Shown here piece after piece: positions 35,337 to 44,088 of a stretch of DNA of 64,000 bases. Made by a program: the position numbers and the translations under genes. Within the stretch, counting starts at the first letter, position 1. Each line of letters begins with the position of its first letter. The DNA comes from an uncultured Peptococcaceae bacterium (GTDB lineage Bacteria > Bacillota > Peptococcia > Peptococcales > Peptococcaceae), in the NCBI GenBank assembly GCA_900552455.1, contig URZX01000003.1, positions 44,415 to 108,414 of the forward strand. The letters are read 5' to 3'. The notes beneath the pieces were generated by a model, which did not search any database, had not been told where the DNA came from, and saw only the letters and a program-made list of their open reading frames with translations.

Positions 35337-37043
35337 ATGCAATGTCCACATTGTCACGCCGACGGCCAGGACGGACGTTTCTGCAAAAAATGCGGCAAGC
35401 CCCTTGACCAGGACGTCAGCGATATGACGCGCGTGATGCCGCCGCTGGAAGCGCTGCACGAAAAGCCAACAGAAACCGCACCGGATGACGAAGCACAGGC
35501 AGCCGCAGATGCTCTGACGGAAGCGCTGGACGAAGCAGAAGCCGGAGAAGAACAAACCGCAACTGCGCCAGATGCAGTTGCTGCAGATACAGATGCGACC
35601 GACGAAGGATCGCTGGAAAACGACGAAGCCTCTGACGAGAAATCGTCAGAGGACAGCGAAGCGCATGATGGAGAAGCCGCAGAAACCGACGACGCTGGCG
35701 AAGAATCTTCAGAAGACGCCGAAGAATCGTCAGAGGAAAACGAGGCCGCAAACAAACCACAGCTGCCAGCTTTCCTGCTCGAAGAAGACGGCGACAGCGA
35801 CGATCTTTCAGAAGATCCAATGCAGGAGCGCCGCAAAAAACTTCTGACAGCGACCGCGCTGATCATCGGCATCCTGCTCGCAGCGATCGCCGCTGTGTAT
35901 CTCTTCACCGATTTCTTCGACACCACACCGCAGACCGATCCAGCGGAGCAAGTCAAAAACGCCGACACCATCGCGCCGGACACCAGCCTGGCAGAAGATA
36001 CCATCGTTGGTCACTGGCGCCACTACAACGAAGGCAGCGTCATCGAAAAAATCGGCACCGCCCAGTATCGCTGGACCATCGGCGACAAGGTTTACCCGCT
36101 TGATTTTGCCGACAACAAATACACCTACGAAGATGAAAACGGCAACACCTACATCTTTGTGCTCACCGACGCCGACCACATCCAGCTCGCCGCATCGAGC
36201 GACAAATCCGGCGGACTGATCACAAATCCGGCGTTTGAATCCAACTACATCGCCGGCCGCGTTGGCCAGGACGGCACCATGGCCGAAAGCATGAGCGTCA
36301 ACGGTGACGCCTTCAACATCGTCGGCAAAACCTACGCTGAGCTCGCCGGCACCTACGGACCAGGCTCCCTTTCCGTCATCGGCGACGATCAATACATCGT
36401 CTTCCGCGGCGAAGGCGGCAATTTCGCCGTGCAGTTCCAGGGCGAAACTGTCCCACTGTCTGCTCAGGCGCAAAAAGATTATGATCTGACGCCGCTCCTG
36501 TCCGGCAGCCAGAGCTACAGCGTCGTGCCAATGAGCTACGACAATACCACACCAGTCGTCGACACCACACCAAACGGCACCACCGATCCATCGACCGGTG
36601 GTGATACCAGCGGCAGCGGTACCAGCGGTGGGAGCACCACAAACGGCGGCACCACCACACCACCGCCAAGCACGACAACCGATAACAACACGACCACCAA
36701 CGACGAGGAAGAAGAAACGGAATACACCGTCGAGATTCCAGATATGCCAACCTTCCCGTCCACCTCTGCGGTGGCAACCGGCGTCGTCTGGGCCGATCTC
36801 GGTTTTGTCATCAATAATGCACCGGACACCATGACCGTTGAAGATCTCTCGGCCGTACTGGGGATCGCCCTGGAAGTCGGCACAGCGCCGGCCAACGGCA
36901 GCGGATTTTCCTTCTACGGCATGGACGAAGGCTATTTCGCCGGCACCTACGCTTACGGCGACCATTCCTTCTACATCAGCGGCTACGGCAACAGCGCCCT
37001 CGCGCCAGACAAAACCATCCTCTTCATCCAACAGATCAGCTAA
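35337..37043 (+). CDS. Zinc-ribbon, single-pass membrane protein with long acidic linker
   Basis: A 568-residue protein: an N-terminal zinc ribbon (CPHC ... CKKC, residues 3-22), a roughly 120-residue strongly acidic Glu/Asp/Ala linker, one membrane segment (about 167-190), then an outside region of about 370 residues with a copy of a small beta domain and a Thr/Gly/Ser-rich spacer (about 405-455). The N-terminal side should be cytoplasmic. This layout (zinc ribbon, membrane segment, extracytoplasmic domain) is common in Bacillota and the role is unknown. GCAAAGGAGATGATCCC fixes the start. Confidence 0.8.
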   Translation: MQCPHCHADGQDGRFCKKCGKPLDQDVSDMTRVMPPLEALHEKPTETAPDDEAQAAADALTEALDEAEAGEEQTATAPDAVAADTDATDEGSLENDEASDEKSSEDSEAHDGEAAETDDAGEESSEDAEESSEENEAANKPQLPAFLLEEDGDSDDLSEDPMQERRKKLLTATALIIGILLAAIAAVYLFTDFFDTTPQTDPAEQVKNADTIAPDTSLAEDTIVGHWRHYNEGSVIEKIGTAQYRWTIGDKVYPLDFADNKYTYEDENGNTYIFVLTDADHIQLAASSDKSGGLITNPAFESNYIAGRVGQDGTMAESMSVNGDAFNIVGKTYAELAGTYGPGSLSVIGDDQYIVFRGEGGNFAVQFQGETVPLSAQAQKDYDLTPLLSGSQSYSVVPMSYDNTTPVVDTTPNGTTDPSTGGDTSGSGTSGGSTTNGGTTTPPPSTTTDNNTTTNDEEEETEYTVEIPDMPTFPSTSAVATGVVWADLGFVINNAPDTMTVEDLSAVLGIALEVGTAPANGSGFSFYGMDEGYFAGTYAYGDHSFYISGYGNSALAPDKTILFIQQIS

Positions 37044-37051
37044 AACCTGCG

Positions 37052-37090
37052 CGGACCATTTCTCAGCAGAAATGGTCCGTTTGTCATTTT
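37052..37090 (+). terminator. Terminator after the zinc-ribbon membrane protein gene
   Basis: Perfect stem CGGACCATTTCT / AGAAATGGTCCG with a 4-base loop, followed by TTTGTCATTTT. Confidence 0.85.
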
Positions 37091-37157
37091 ATTGTCATGA
37101 CCTTTGCGCAAATATTTGCTAAAATAAAAGGTAGCGAAAAACAAAGGAGGAACGATC

Positions 37158-38438
37158 ATGTATAAACGCATACTGCAGCTTTTTGCACTCGTGCTGATCT
37201 GCTTTGCCGCGAGCGTCTGCCTGGAAAGCGACGCATTTGCCGCCGACGCCGCCGCGAGCCGTTCCACGATCAGCACCGGCGGTGTCAGCGTAGATCCTTA
37301 CCAGAGCTTTTCCACGACCATCACCCTGCGCGATGCCAATGGAAACGCCCTCACGACCAACCCGACCGGAAAAGTTTACATCTGGGCCACCGACGAAAAC
37401 GACCGCGTTTCTGACGGACTCGACGTCATCGAGCTCTCCCTCGGCAGCAATGTCTACATGCACCAGACCAGCCGCCAGGGCGTGCTGATCATGGACGCCG
37501 CAGCGCTCATCCAATCACAGCGCTTCAATCTCACCCTTGACACCAAGGGCACCTACAAGCTCCACGCTCTCTACATGCCGACCGGCACCATCGATCCAAA
37601 CGCCGTCACCAACTACTGGCCATACGAGCTCAGTGGTAATACCGTCAGTGATCGCACCGTCACCGTCGACGCCACCCCGGCAAACGACGTCGCCATGATG
37701 GTCGTCTCGACCAAGATCCGCGGCATCGGCGTGGATTCCTTCCTTATTTCTGATCCACGCAACCAGACCCTGTCCACCGCCATCTCCGTCGACAGCGGCT
37801 CCAGCTCTACCGACGTGCAGCTCGCGCTCCTGCGCGACAACGGGCTCTCCGTCGGCGAAGGCGTGCCAGTCTATATCAACACCACCTCCAACAACGTCAC
37901 CGTTTCCAACGTGCTCGCCCTCACCGACGCCAACGGCATCGCACGCTTCAGCGTCAGCGGCCTGCTCTCCACCGGCAGCACCCTGCAGCTGCGCCTCGAT
38001 CCAAACGACGCGCCCGTTGTGATCCCGCTCGCCGAGTATGAATACAAACCAGAGCACATGCGTTTTGATATCGGCGCCAACGTCATCGACGTCGACGGTC
38101 GCACCGTCGAGATCGACACCGCCGCCGTCATCCAGAATGGCCGCACCTACGTGCCATATCGCGCCATCGGTGAACTGCTCGGTGCAGAAGTCGCCTACGA
38201 CAGCCACGTCCGCACCATCACCACCACCTTCGACGACACCGTGCTCACCATGACCATCGGCTACAACCACTACGCCGTCAACGGCACCGTCTATCAGATG
38301 GACGCCGCGCCGTACATCAACAGCGACGGCCGCACCATGGTGCCGATTCGCTTCGTCGCAGAAGTGATGGGCTATGACGTGCAAGCCATCAGCGGCGCAA
38401 ACGGCCTCACAGAAAGCGTCGTCTTCACCAGACGCTGA
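37158..38438 (+). CDS. Secreted protein with copper amine oxidase N-like domain
   Basis: A 426-residue exported protein. A signal peptide (about 1-28, cleavage after AFA) is followed by Ig-like beta regions (about 30-290) and a C-terminal copper-amine-oxidase-N-like domain (about 305-425) with the hallmarks NGRTYVPYRAIGELLGAEV and DGRTMVPIRFVAEVMGYDV. Such domains act as stalk or cell-surface modules in Clostridia; no enzymatic domain is visible. AAAGGAGGAACGATC precedes the ATG. Confidence 0.85.
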   Translation: MYKRILQLFALVLICFAASVCLESDAFAADAAASRSTISTGGVSVDPYQSFSTTITLRDANGNALTTNPTGKVYIWATDENDRVSDGLDVIELSLGSNVYMHQTSRQGVLIMDAAALIQSQRFNLTLDTKGTYKLHALYMPTGTIDPNAVTNYWPYELSGNTVSDRTVTVDATPANDVAMMVVSTKIRGIGVDSFLISDPRNQTLSTAISVDSGSSSTDVQLALLRDNGLSVGEGVPVYINTTSNNVTVSNVLALTDANGIARFSVSGLLSTGSTLQLRLDPNDAPVVIPLAEYEYKPEHMRFDIGANVIDVDGRTVEIDTAAVIQNGRTYVPYRAIGELLGAEVAYDSHVRTITTTFDDTVLTMTIGYNHYAVNGTVYQMDAAPYINSDGRTMVPIRFVAEVMGYDVQAISGANGLTESVVFTRR

Positions 38439-38456
38439 CAATCTCAAAACACAAAA

Positions 38457-38497
38457 GGACTATGCCAACGACTCTTCGTCAGCATAGTCCAATTTTT
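38457..38497. terminator. Bidirectional terminator between convergent genes
   Basis: GGACTATGC / GCATAGTCC stem with AATTTTT on the plus side and CTTTTGTGTTTT on the minus side; serves the 37158 gene and the phosphatase gene. Confidence 0.75.
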
Positions 38498-38948
38498 ATG
38501 CGCGCACAACAAGCGCCAACAGCGCTTCCAGCCCCAGCGACAGATCCTCGTACGTCTGCTCAAAATCGCCCGTGTACCACGGATCCGCAATGTCTCGCGC
38601 TTCGCCGCAAAGCTCCAGCAAACGATGCATCTTCTGCGCCGGATCACCGCCACAGATGCGTGCCATATTGCGCATGTTCGCAGCATCCATTCCAATTAGC
38701 CAGTCGCAGTCGTCATAATCCGCACGCGTCAACTGTCGCGCCCGATGCTCACCGATCGGCACACCCTTTTCGCGCAGCTTCGCCTGCGCCGGCGGGTACA
38801 TCCGATTACCGATCTCCTCCCGAGACGTCGCCGCCGAATCCACCACAACATCCGAAATCCCGCGCTCCCGCAGCATTTCCCGACACATAGCCTCCGCCAT
38901 CGCCGATCGGCAGATATTGCCGTGGCAGACAAAAAGAATCTTTTTCAT
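38496..38948 (-). CDS. Low-molecular-weight protein-tyrosine phosphatase
   Basis: A 150-residue LMW-PTP. The P-loop is VCHGNICRS with nucleophile Cys8 and Arg14, and the general acid Asp is in DPWYTGDFE near residue 124. Tyrosine phosphatases of this class often act on tyrosine kinases that control surface polysaccharide, or on arginine-phosphorylated proteins (YwlE); the YwlE-type Thr in the P-loop is not present here. Upstream neighbour on the same strand is the coiled-coil gene, separated by a terminator. Confidence 0.92.
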   Translation of the reverse strand: MKKILFVCHGNICRSAMAEAMCREMLRERGISDVVVDSAATSREEIGNRMYPPAQAKLREKGVPIGEHRARQLTRADYDDCDWLIGMDAANMRNMARICGGDPAQKMHRLLELCGEARDIADPWYTGDFEQTYEDLSLGLEALLALVVRA

Positions 38949-38973
38949 TTTGCATACACCTCTTTAAGCTCGT

Positions 38974-39011
38974 CAAAAAAACACCACCGCGACGAAAATC
39001 GCGCTGGTGTT
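38974..39011 (-). terminator. Terminator after the coiled-coil gene
   Basis: Minus-strand ACACCAGCGCGA / TCGCGGTGGTGT stem followed by TTTTTTTG. Confidence 0.8.
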
Positions 39012-39050
39012 GATTGCATGGTGCGGATCCTGGAGAAAACGCGCTGCTTG

Positions 39051-39557
39051 TTACTCTTCGGTGTGAACTTCGAGGTTGGAAGCGGCCGGTTTGTTCTGCT
39101 GCATGGAGTCGAGGGACTTCTGGATGTCGGCACGTCCTTCCTGGACCACTTCGTAATAAACGGTGAGCTGATTTTCCAGCTTGTCCATCAGATCATGAGC
39201 GTAGATGAATGCGCCTTCGATGATCTCATGCGCCTGAGCTTCTGCGTGCGCAACGATGTTTTCCGCTTCGGCGTTGGCGCGGCGGACAACTTCGTCTTCG
39301 CTGACGAGCAGATCGGCATGATCCTTGGCTGCCTGGATGATCTTGTCGTGTTCTTCCTGAGCAGCAGCGATGATGCGCTCTTCGTCTTTCTTGATCCACT
39401 GTGCATCCTGGATCGCAGTTGGAATGCTCGCGCGCAGCGAATCGATGAGTTCGTAGACTTCTCCTTCGTCGAGGATGATCTGGTCTTTATTGAGCAGTGG
39501 CTGCTTTGCGTTTTCTGCCATGAAGGCGAGTTTGTCGATTAAATCCAAAATTTCCAT
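39051..39557 (-). CDS. Coiled-coil protein, ATP-synthase-B/DivIVA-like helix
   Basis: A 168-residue protein that is mostly one long charged helix (about 50-140, AAQEEHDKIIQAAKDHADLL and similar), like proteins often annotated as ATPase or DivIVA-like next to rsmD in Clostridia. No membrane segment, no catalytic motif. Located 19 bases downstream of rsmD. A role in division or as a scaffold is possible; nothing in the sequence decides it. Confidence 0.75.
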   Translation of the reverse strand: MEILDLIDKLAFMAENAKQPLLNKDQIILDEGEVYELIDSLRASIPTAIQDAQWIKKDEERIIAAAQEEHDKIIQAAKDHADLLVSEDEVVRRANAEAENIVAHAEAQAHEIIEGAFIYAHDLMDKLENQLTVYYEVVQEGRADIQKSLDSMQQNKPAASNLEVHTEE

Positions 39558-39576
39558 GTCGTTTCCCTCCAGCTTG

Positions 39577-40125
39577 TCATTGTGCCTGAAAAAAGTTCAG
39601 GACGGTTTCTCCGTAGGATCTCGATTTATACAAGTTCAATCGTTCATCGTCCCAGGAAAAGGGGACAGTTTTCGAGTGTTCTGATACTAGTATACCATAA
39701 TCGCTTAGCAAATGGTATTTCAAAACGGAAAAAAGGACCGGTGCGTATAAATTTTTTTGATAGGGTGGGTCGAGCAGGATGAGATCAAACTGCTGGCCCT
39801 GGAGTGTGGCCAAAAGGCTCAGCGCGTCGCCCTTGAGCACATACGCACGATCTTCGTAGCGACATTTGGCGATGTTGCGCTTGAGCACGGCGAGCGCCTG
39901 CGGCGCTTGCTCGATGAAAACGGCCTCCTTTGCGCCGCGGCTGAGCGCCTCAAGGCCGAGAGCGCCGGTGCCGGCGAACACATCGAGCACGCGTGTGTCG
40001 CTTGCAATCTCCATCTGGATGATATTAAAGAGCCCTTCTTTGACGCGATCGGCGGTTGGTCTGGTATTCATGCCGGGGACGGCTTCGAGCTTGGCGCCCC
40101 GACGTTCTCCTGCGATGATTCTCAT
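39577..40125 (-). CDS. rsmD: 16S rRNA (guanine(966)-N2)-methyltransferase
   Basis: A 182-residue Rossmann methyltransferase of the RsmD family. The N-terminal MRIIAGERRG and RPTADRVKEGLFNI, SAM-binding DVFAGTGALGLEALSRGA, and catalytic DLILLDPPYQ (DPPY) are diagnostic. It modifies a guanine in the 30S head. It is cotranscribed with the coiled-coil gene; coaD, often next in Clostridia, is not here. Confidence 0.95.
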   Translation of the reverse strand: MRIIAGERRGAKLEAVPGMNTRPTADRVKEGLFNIIQMEIASDTRVLDVFAGTGALGLEALSRGAKEAVFIEQAPQALAVLKRNIAKCRYEDRAYVLKGDALSLLATLQGQQFDLILLDPPYQKNLYAPVLFSVLKYHLLSDYGILVSEHSKTVPFSWDDERLNLYKSRSYGETVLNFFQAQ

Positions 40126-40183
40126 TCAATTCTCCTTTTTATGATAAATTCGGACAAGAAATTCTGAACAACGCTCCATCCTT

Positions 40184-41857
40184 CTAGCGCTGTGGTCCGC
40201 GCGGGCCGTAGTCGAGCTCTGCGGTCATGGCGCCGAAATGTTTCATGGCGTCGGGCGCGTCGGCTGGATCAAGGTGGAGCTCGATAAAGGCGGCGCGCTC
40301 ACCTTTTTCTGCTGCTGCGAGCGCGGTCTCGAGTTCATCCTCTGTGCGCACTTCAACGCTGTAAACAGCCTGACCAGGCGCAAGGATCTGCGGCAGCGCG
40401 TGGTAGCGCCACGGCGCGACGTCGTTGTAATTGGCGTCCATGCCAAGGATGTAGCGCTCGATGGTGTAGCCGCGATTGTTCAGAAGAAAAACGATGGGGC
40501 GCAGTCCACGCACGAGGATGGTCGAGAGTTCCTGGGCGGTGAGCTGAAAGGATCCATCACCGATGAAAAGCAGAGCGCGACGCTCTGGTTCAGCGGTCAT
40601 GGCGCCGAGCAGCGCTGGCAGCGAATAGCCGATGGAGCCCCAAATTGGCTGCGCGATGTAACGCGTGCCGCGGGGAAAGCGATTTTCCAGCAGCGCTGTG
40701 AGGGAGGTGCCATTTTCCACGCAGACGAGATCGTTTTCGCGGAAAAATCCTGCCATGCGCCGCCAGAAATAGCCTTGCGTGAGTGGTGCGTCGGCGCTTG
40801 GCGTGACGCGCTGCGGCGCAGCTTCGTGCAGGATTGGCGCAGCGTCTGTGCGCGGTGCGAGCGTCTGATTCATCTGCTCCACGAGCTCACGCGCAGCGAC
40901 GCCTTCGTAAACGTCGCCCTCGATGGTGACGTTGACATCGCGAATGTAGATCTGCGCGGAGACAGGATTGTTTCCCGGCGCTGCCATGGGGCTTGATTCG
41001 ACAAAGCATGGCGCTGTGGCGATGAGGCAATCGGAGCGCCAGAGCGCAGCGGCCACTTCCGGTGCGGAGGCTTTGCCGTTGTACATGCCGAGATAGAGAG
41101 GATCCGATTCTGGCAGGATGCCCTTGCCGGTGCGAAAAGCGACGTAGGGAATGCGCCGTTTTACGGCGAGGGCATAGAGATCGTCGGCCAGTCCGCAGCG
41201 ATCGGCATCGGCGTCGATCAGCAGAAGCGGATGCTGCGCGCGCTCGATGAGGGTCTTGATGCGCGCCACGGCGCTGGCGAGTCGTTCGCTGTCGCTTGGC
41301 GGCATGCTGAGCACGAGCGGCGCGTCCGGCACTTCCACTTCGAGATAGGAAATGTTCGATGGCACCTGGATCGTCACTGGCAATTTGTCACGCCAGCAGC
41401 TTGTGAGCACGCGGTCGAGCTCGTCAGCGACGTTCATCGGCGTCAGGCGCACGGTGTTCGCGGTGAATTGCTTGAGGCAGTTGTTGATGTTGTCGAAATT
41501 TCCTTCCGCCAGAGAATGGTGCACGCGCAGACGACTTTCCATGGCGTAAAGTGGCGGCGTGCCGCTGATCAGCACCACCGGCACATGCTCCGCGCAAGCG
41601 CCGGCCAGCCCGCAGATCGCGCTGAGATCGCCGACGCCGTACGTCGTCAGCATAGCGCCAATGCCATTGGCGCGCGCGTAGCCGTCGGCGGCGTAGGACG
41701 CATTGAGCTCGTTGCAGGTGCCGACAAAATCAATCCCATCGATCTCGCTGAGCTGCTCCAGAAGCTGCAGATTAAAATCTCCCGGCACGCCGAAAATATG
41801 GCTCACGCCGATCTCGCGCAGACGCCGAAAGAGAAAGTGTCCGATCGTCATCTTCAT
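40184..41857 (-). CDS. Thiamine-diphosphate 2-oxo-acid decarboxylase (indolepyruvate/phenylpyruvate decarboxylase-like)
   Basis: A 557-residue ThDP enzyme of the pyruvate/indolepyruvate decarboxylase group. The N-terminal domain has GVPGDFNL and the activating Glu in CNELNASYAADGYAR; HHSLAEG is the paired-His region; the cofactor motif is GDGSFQLTAQELS ... FLLNNRGYTIE (GDG to NN). It decarboxylates aromatic or branched 2-oxo acids to aldehydes. With pheA in the window, phenylpyruvate is a possible substrate, but this is inference. GGAGGACATTCCA fixes the start at 41857. Confidence 0.9.
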   Translation of the reverse strand: MKMTIGHFLFRRLREIGVSHIFGVPGDFNLQLLEQLSEIDGIDFVGTCNELNASYAADGYARANGIGAMLTTYGVGDLSAICGLAGACAEHVPVVLISGTPPLYAMESRLRVHHSLAEGNFDNINNCLKQFTANTVRLTPMNVADELDRVLTSCWRDKLPVTIQVPSNISYLEVEVPDAPLVLSMPPSDSERLASAVARIKTLIERAQHPLLLIDADADRCGLADDLYALAVKRRIPYVAFRTGKGILPESDPLYLGMYNGKASAPEVAAALWRSDCLIATAPCFVESSPMAAPGNNPVSAQIYIRDVNVTIEGDVYEGVAARELVEQMNQTLAPRTDAAPILHEAAPQRVTPSADAPLTQGYFWRRMAGFFRENDLVCVENGTSLTALLENRFPRGTRYIAQPIWGSIGYSLPALLGAMTAEPERRALLFIGDGSFQLTAQELSTILVRGLRPIVFLLNNRGYTIERYILGMDANYNDVAPWRYHALPQILAPGQAVYSVEVRTEDELETALAAAEKGERAAFIELHLDPADAPDAMKHFGAMTAELDYGPRGPQR

Positions 41858-41967
41858 TGGAATGTCCTCCTTGTTGAATGCTACTCTCATTTTACCCTCT
41901 CAGCTGGCAGTTGTCATCTCCTGCGCGAGGATTTATAATGTAGCCAGATGAAAAAGGAGGGCTTTCC

Positions 41968-42651
41968 ATGCTGTACACGATTCTCGTCGTTGAGGACGAT
42001 GCCGACATCAACAATCTGCTCGCAAAAATGCTGCGTCAGGCCGATTATCAGGTGACGCAGGTCTATTCCGGCAGCGAAGCTGCGCTGCGACTGGAGCACG
42101 AATCGCCGGATCTGATCCTGCTGGATCTGATGCTGCCGGGAATGAGCGGCGAAGCGCTGCTGGAAAAACTGCGCGGCGAACTCAGCTGCGACGCGCCGGT
42201 GATCATTCTCTCGGCGAAAACCGCCGTCGGCGACAAGGTTGGGCTGCTCAAGCTCGGTGCCGACGACTATATCACCAAGCCCTTCGAACCAGAGGAGGTG
42301 CTGGCGCGCATCGAAGCTGCGCTGCGCCGCGTCGGCAAAGAAGCCACGAACGACAAACCGCTCACCCATCGCGCCCTCACCCTTTCGCCCAGCTTACGCA
42401 AAGCGACGCTCGCCGGTCAGGAACTGGCGCTGACAGCGCACGAGTTCGACATCCTCGAGCTGTTGATGCGCCAGCCGGAAAAAGTCTACACCCGCGAAAG
42501 CCTCTACGAACAGGTTTGGCACGGCGGCTACTACGGCGAGAACAACACCGTCAACGTCCACGTTTCCAACATCCGCAAAAAGCTCAAGGCCATCGATCCT
42601 GACGCCGACTATATCCAGACCGTCTACGGCATCGGCTTTAAGCTGCAATAA
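41968..42651 (+). CDS. Response regulator, OmpR/PhoB family
   Basis: A 227-residue regulator. Acidic pocket at residues 9-11, phosphoacceptor Asp53 (LLDLMLPG), Lys104 (ITKPF); winged-helix domain ends TVYGIGFKLQ. AAGGAGGGCTTTCC precedes the ATG. Its cognate kinase is probably the gene at 46061, with an ABC exporter between. A terminator-like stem and a candidate toxin-antitoxin locus stand between this gene and the exporter, which is unusual for such a cluster. Confidence 0.9.
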   Translation: MLYTILVVEDDADINNLLAKMLRQADYQVTQVYSGSEAALRLEHESPDLILLDLMLPGMSGEALLEKLRGELSCDAPVIILSAKTAVGDKVGLLKLGADDYITKPFEPEEVLARIEAALRRVGKEATNDKPLTHRALTLSPSLRKATLAGQELALTAHEFDILELLMRQPEKVYTRESLYEQVWHGGYYGENNTVNVHVSNIRKKLKAIDPDADYIQTVYGIGFKLQ

Positions 42652-42655
42652 AAAA

Positions 42656-42687
42656 TGCAGCCCCGGCAGCTGCATGGTATTGTTTTT
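42656..42687 (+). terminator. Terminator after the response regulator
   Basis: ATGCAGC / GCTGCAT stem followed after seven bases by TTTTTTT. It overlaps the -35 region of the small-RNA promoter at 42680. Confidence 0.55.
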
Positions 42688-42708
42688 TTCTGAATGCAAT
42701 GCTACAAT
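42680..42708 (+). promoter_or_regulatory. Promoter of the second short antisense RNA
   Basis: TTGTTT (42680-42685), 17-base spacer, TACAAT (42703-42708). Transcription would begin near 42715. Confidence 0.65.
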
Positions 42709-42714
42709 AATATT

Positions 42715-42799
42715 AGAAAAGGCGCCGCCAGTAGACGGTTAGCCCCGAGAGTCAAATTGACCGCCCGAGTGTGCAAGACTTATGGGCGGTTATTTTTTT
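42715..42799 (+). ncRNA. Candidate antisense RNA antitoxin, about 85 nt
   Basis: Follows a promoter and ends in the stem ACCGCCC / GGGCGGT (42760-42790) with a T run. It is antisense to the 3' half of the 41-codon gene on the other strand. Its 5' part (AAAAGGCGCCGCCAG, then AGACGGTTAGC) matches the RNA at 13924 in layout and partly in sequence, so both loci seem to belong to one family. Confidence 0.55.
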
Positions 42800-42877
42800 A
42801 TGTGATCCAAAGGAAAATCCAACAGCGACAGCAAACAACACAAGGTTGATTAAGCCAATAACTGTATCCATTTCCAT
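42752..42877 (-). CDS. Candidate type I toxin, 41-residue membrane peptide
   Basis: A 41-codon frame: a single hydrophobic helix (about 6-22, VIGLINLVLFAVAVG) followed by a basic tail (SHKKITAHK). The ribosome site GGGGTGG is buried in a stem CCCCA/TGGGG (42885-42898), as is usual for type I toxin mRNAs whose translation is held back. An extended -10 (TGTTATACT, 42953-42961) can serve as promoter. The 3' part overlaps the antisense RNA. The peptide has the profile of Fst/TxpA/BsrG-like toxins; no homologue was identified by name. Confidence 0.6.
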   Translation of the reverse strand: MEMDTVIGLINLVLFAVAVGFSFGSHKKITAHKSCTLGRSI

Positions 42878-43164
42878 GGCACCACCCCATTTCTGGGGCA
42901 GAATTTAACCGCCTACTTGTACTGATACCGTACACGACAACGCCGTACAGATAGTATAACATACAAAGCACATTAAGTGCGAGATTTTTATTTCTCGTGT
43001 AAAAATGCGGCATCACAGCGTATCCAATCTTTACAACTTTTTTAGCAAATTTAGGACTTCTTTATGCCGTCTTTATGACTTCTTTATAACCCATATCGTA
43101 CAATACGTTTGTCAGTAAGGAACACACACCCGGACAAACGTATTTTTATTTGGAGGGAAAATAT
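42878..43164. other. Toxin leader and regulatory gap before the ABC exporter
   Basis: Contains the leader of the 41-residue peptide gene (minus strand) with GTAGGCGGTT, a motif also in the leader of the 25-residue peptide gene (14100-14115), then an A+T-rich stretch with short direct repeats of CTTTATG (about 43061-43088) in front of the exporter ATPase. Phosphorylated OmpR-type regulators commonly bind such direct repeats, so this may be the target of the 41968 regulator. Confidence 0.4.
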
Positions 43165-44088
43165 ATGAACACGAACGTCATCGAAACCACCCAGCTCTGC
43201 AAATATTACGGCAGTCTGCACGCGCTGGAAAATGTCAACGTGCACGTGCCGAAGGGCGCGATCTATGGTCTCGTCGGCGACAACGGCGCAGGCAAATCGA
43301 CGCTGCTCAAGATCCTCGCGGGGCAGAGCTTTGCGACCTCGGGCGAGATCCGTCTGCTCGGACAGACGAGCGAGCGCGATCTGCGACTGGCGCGCAAACA
43401 CATCGGCTGTCTCATCGAAGACACTGGCTGTTTTCCAAATATGACCGTCGCCCAGACGCTGCGCTACTACAGCATCCAGCGCGGCATTTCCGACAAACAT
43501 CGCGCCGACGAAATGCTCGTCCTCGTCGGCCTGGCTGAAAAATGCCGGGCGAAATGCGGCAGTCTGTCGATGGGCCAGCGCCAGCGACTGGGCTTGGCGA
43601 TCGCGATGCTCGCCAAGCCACAGCTGCTCATCCTGGACGAGCCGATCAACGGGCTGGACCCAGCGGGTATCATCGAAGTGCGCACGCTTCTGCAAAATCT
43701 CAACGAGGAAGAAAACATGACGATCGTGCTCTCGAGCCACATTCTCGCTGAGCTCGAGCACATCGCCACCCACTATGGCTTTCTCGCCCACGGAAAACTC
43801 GTCCGCGAAATCAGCGCCGAAAGTCTGCACGACCAGTGCGCCGACTACATCGCGCTGACAGTGAGCGACACCGATGAATACGCAGCGCTCTTTGCGCGCA
43901 CCTGCCCGGACGAACAGCTGCAGGTCATGCCAGACGGCGTGCTCCGCATTTTCGCGCCGCGCCGACCAGCCGCTTTCTACAGCAAGCTCGCCACGGAAAA
44001 TGGCATCACCATCCTCGGCATGCAGACCGTCCAGGGCTCGCTGGAGGATTATTACATGGCACTGCGCCAGGAAGCAGGTGCGCAATGA
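43165..44088 (+). CDS. ABC transporter ATP-binding protein (bacitracin/lantibiotic-exporter type)
   Basis: A 307-residue ATPase with Walker A GDNGAGKST, signature LSMGQRQRLGLAIAM, Walker B LLILDEPINGLDPAG and switch His in LSSHILAELE. NGLDPAGI and the GCLIEDTGCFPNM stretch are typical of LanF/BcrA-like ATPases that give immunity to peptide antibiotics. GGAGGGAAAATAT fixes the start at 43165. Its stop overlaps the start of a small membrane protein gene; two permeases and a histidine kinase follow. Confidence 0.9.
   Translation: MNTNVIETTQLCKYYGSLHALENVNVHVPKGAIYGLVGDNGAGKSTLLKILAGQSFATSGEIRLLGQTSERDLRLARKHIGCLIEDTGCFPNMTVAQTLRYYSIQRGISDKHRADEMLVLVGLAEKCRAKCGSLSMGQRQRLGLAIAMLAKPQLLILDEPINGLDPAGIIEVRTLLQNLNEEENMTIVLSSHILAELEHIATHYGFLAHGKLVREISAESLHDQCADYIALTVSDTDEYAALFARTCPDEQLQVMPDGVLRIFAPRRPAAFYSKLATENGITILGMQTVQGSLEDYYMALRQEAGAQ

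Noticed and set aside
42798..43016. 72-codon minus-strand frame over the second toxin-like locus
   Set aside because: It is out of frame with the 41-residue peptide, lacks a ribosome site and covers that gene's promoter and leader.
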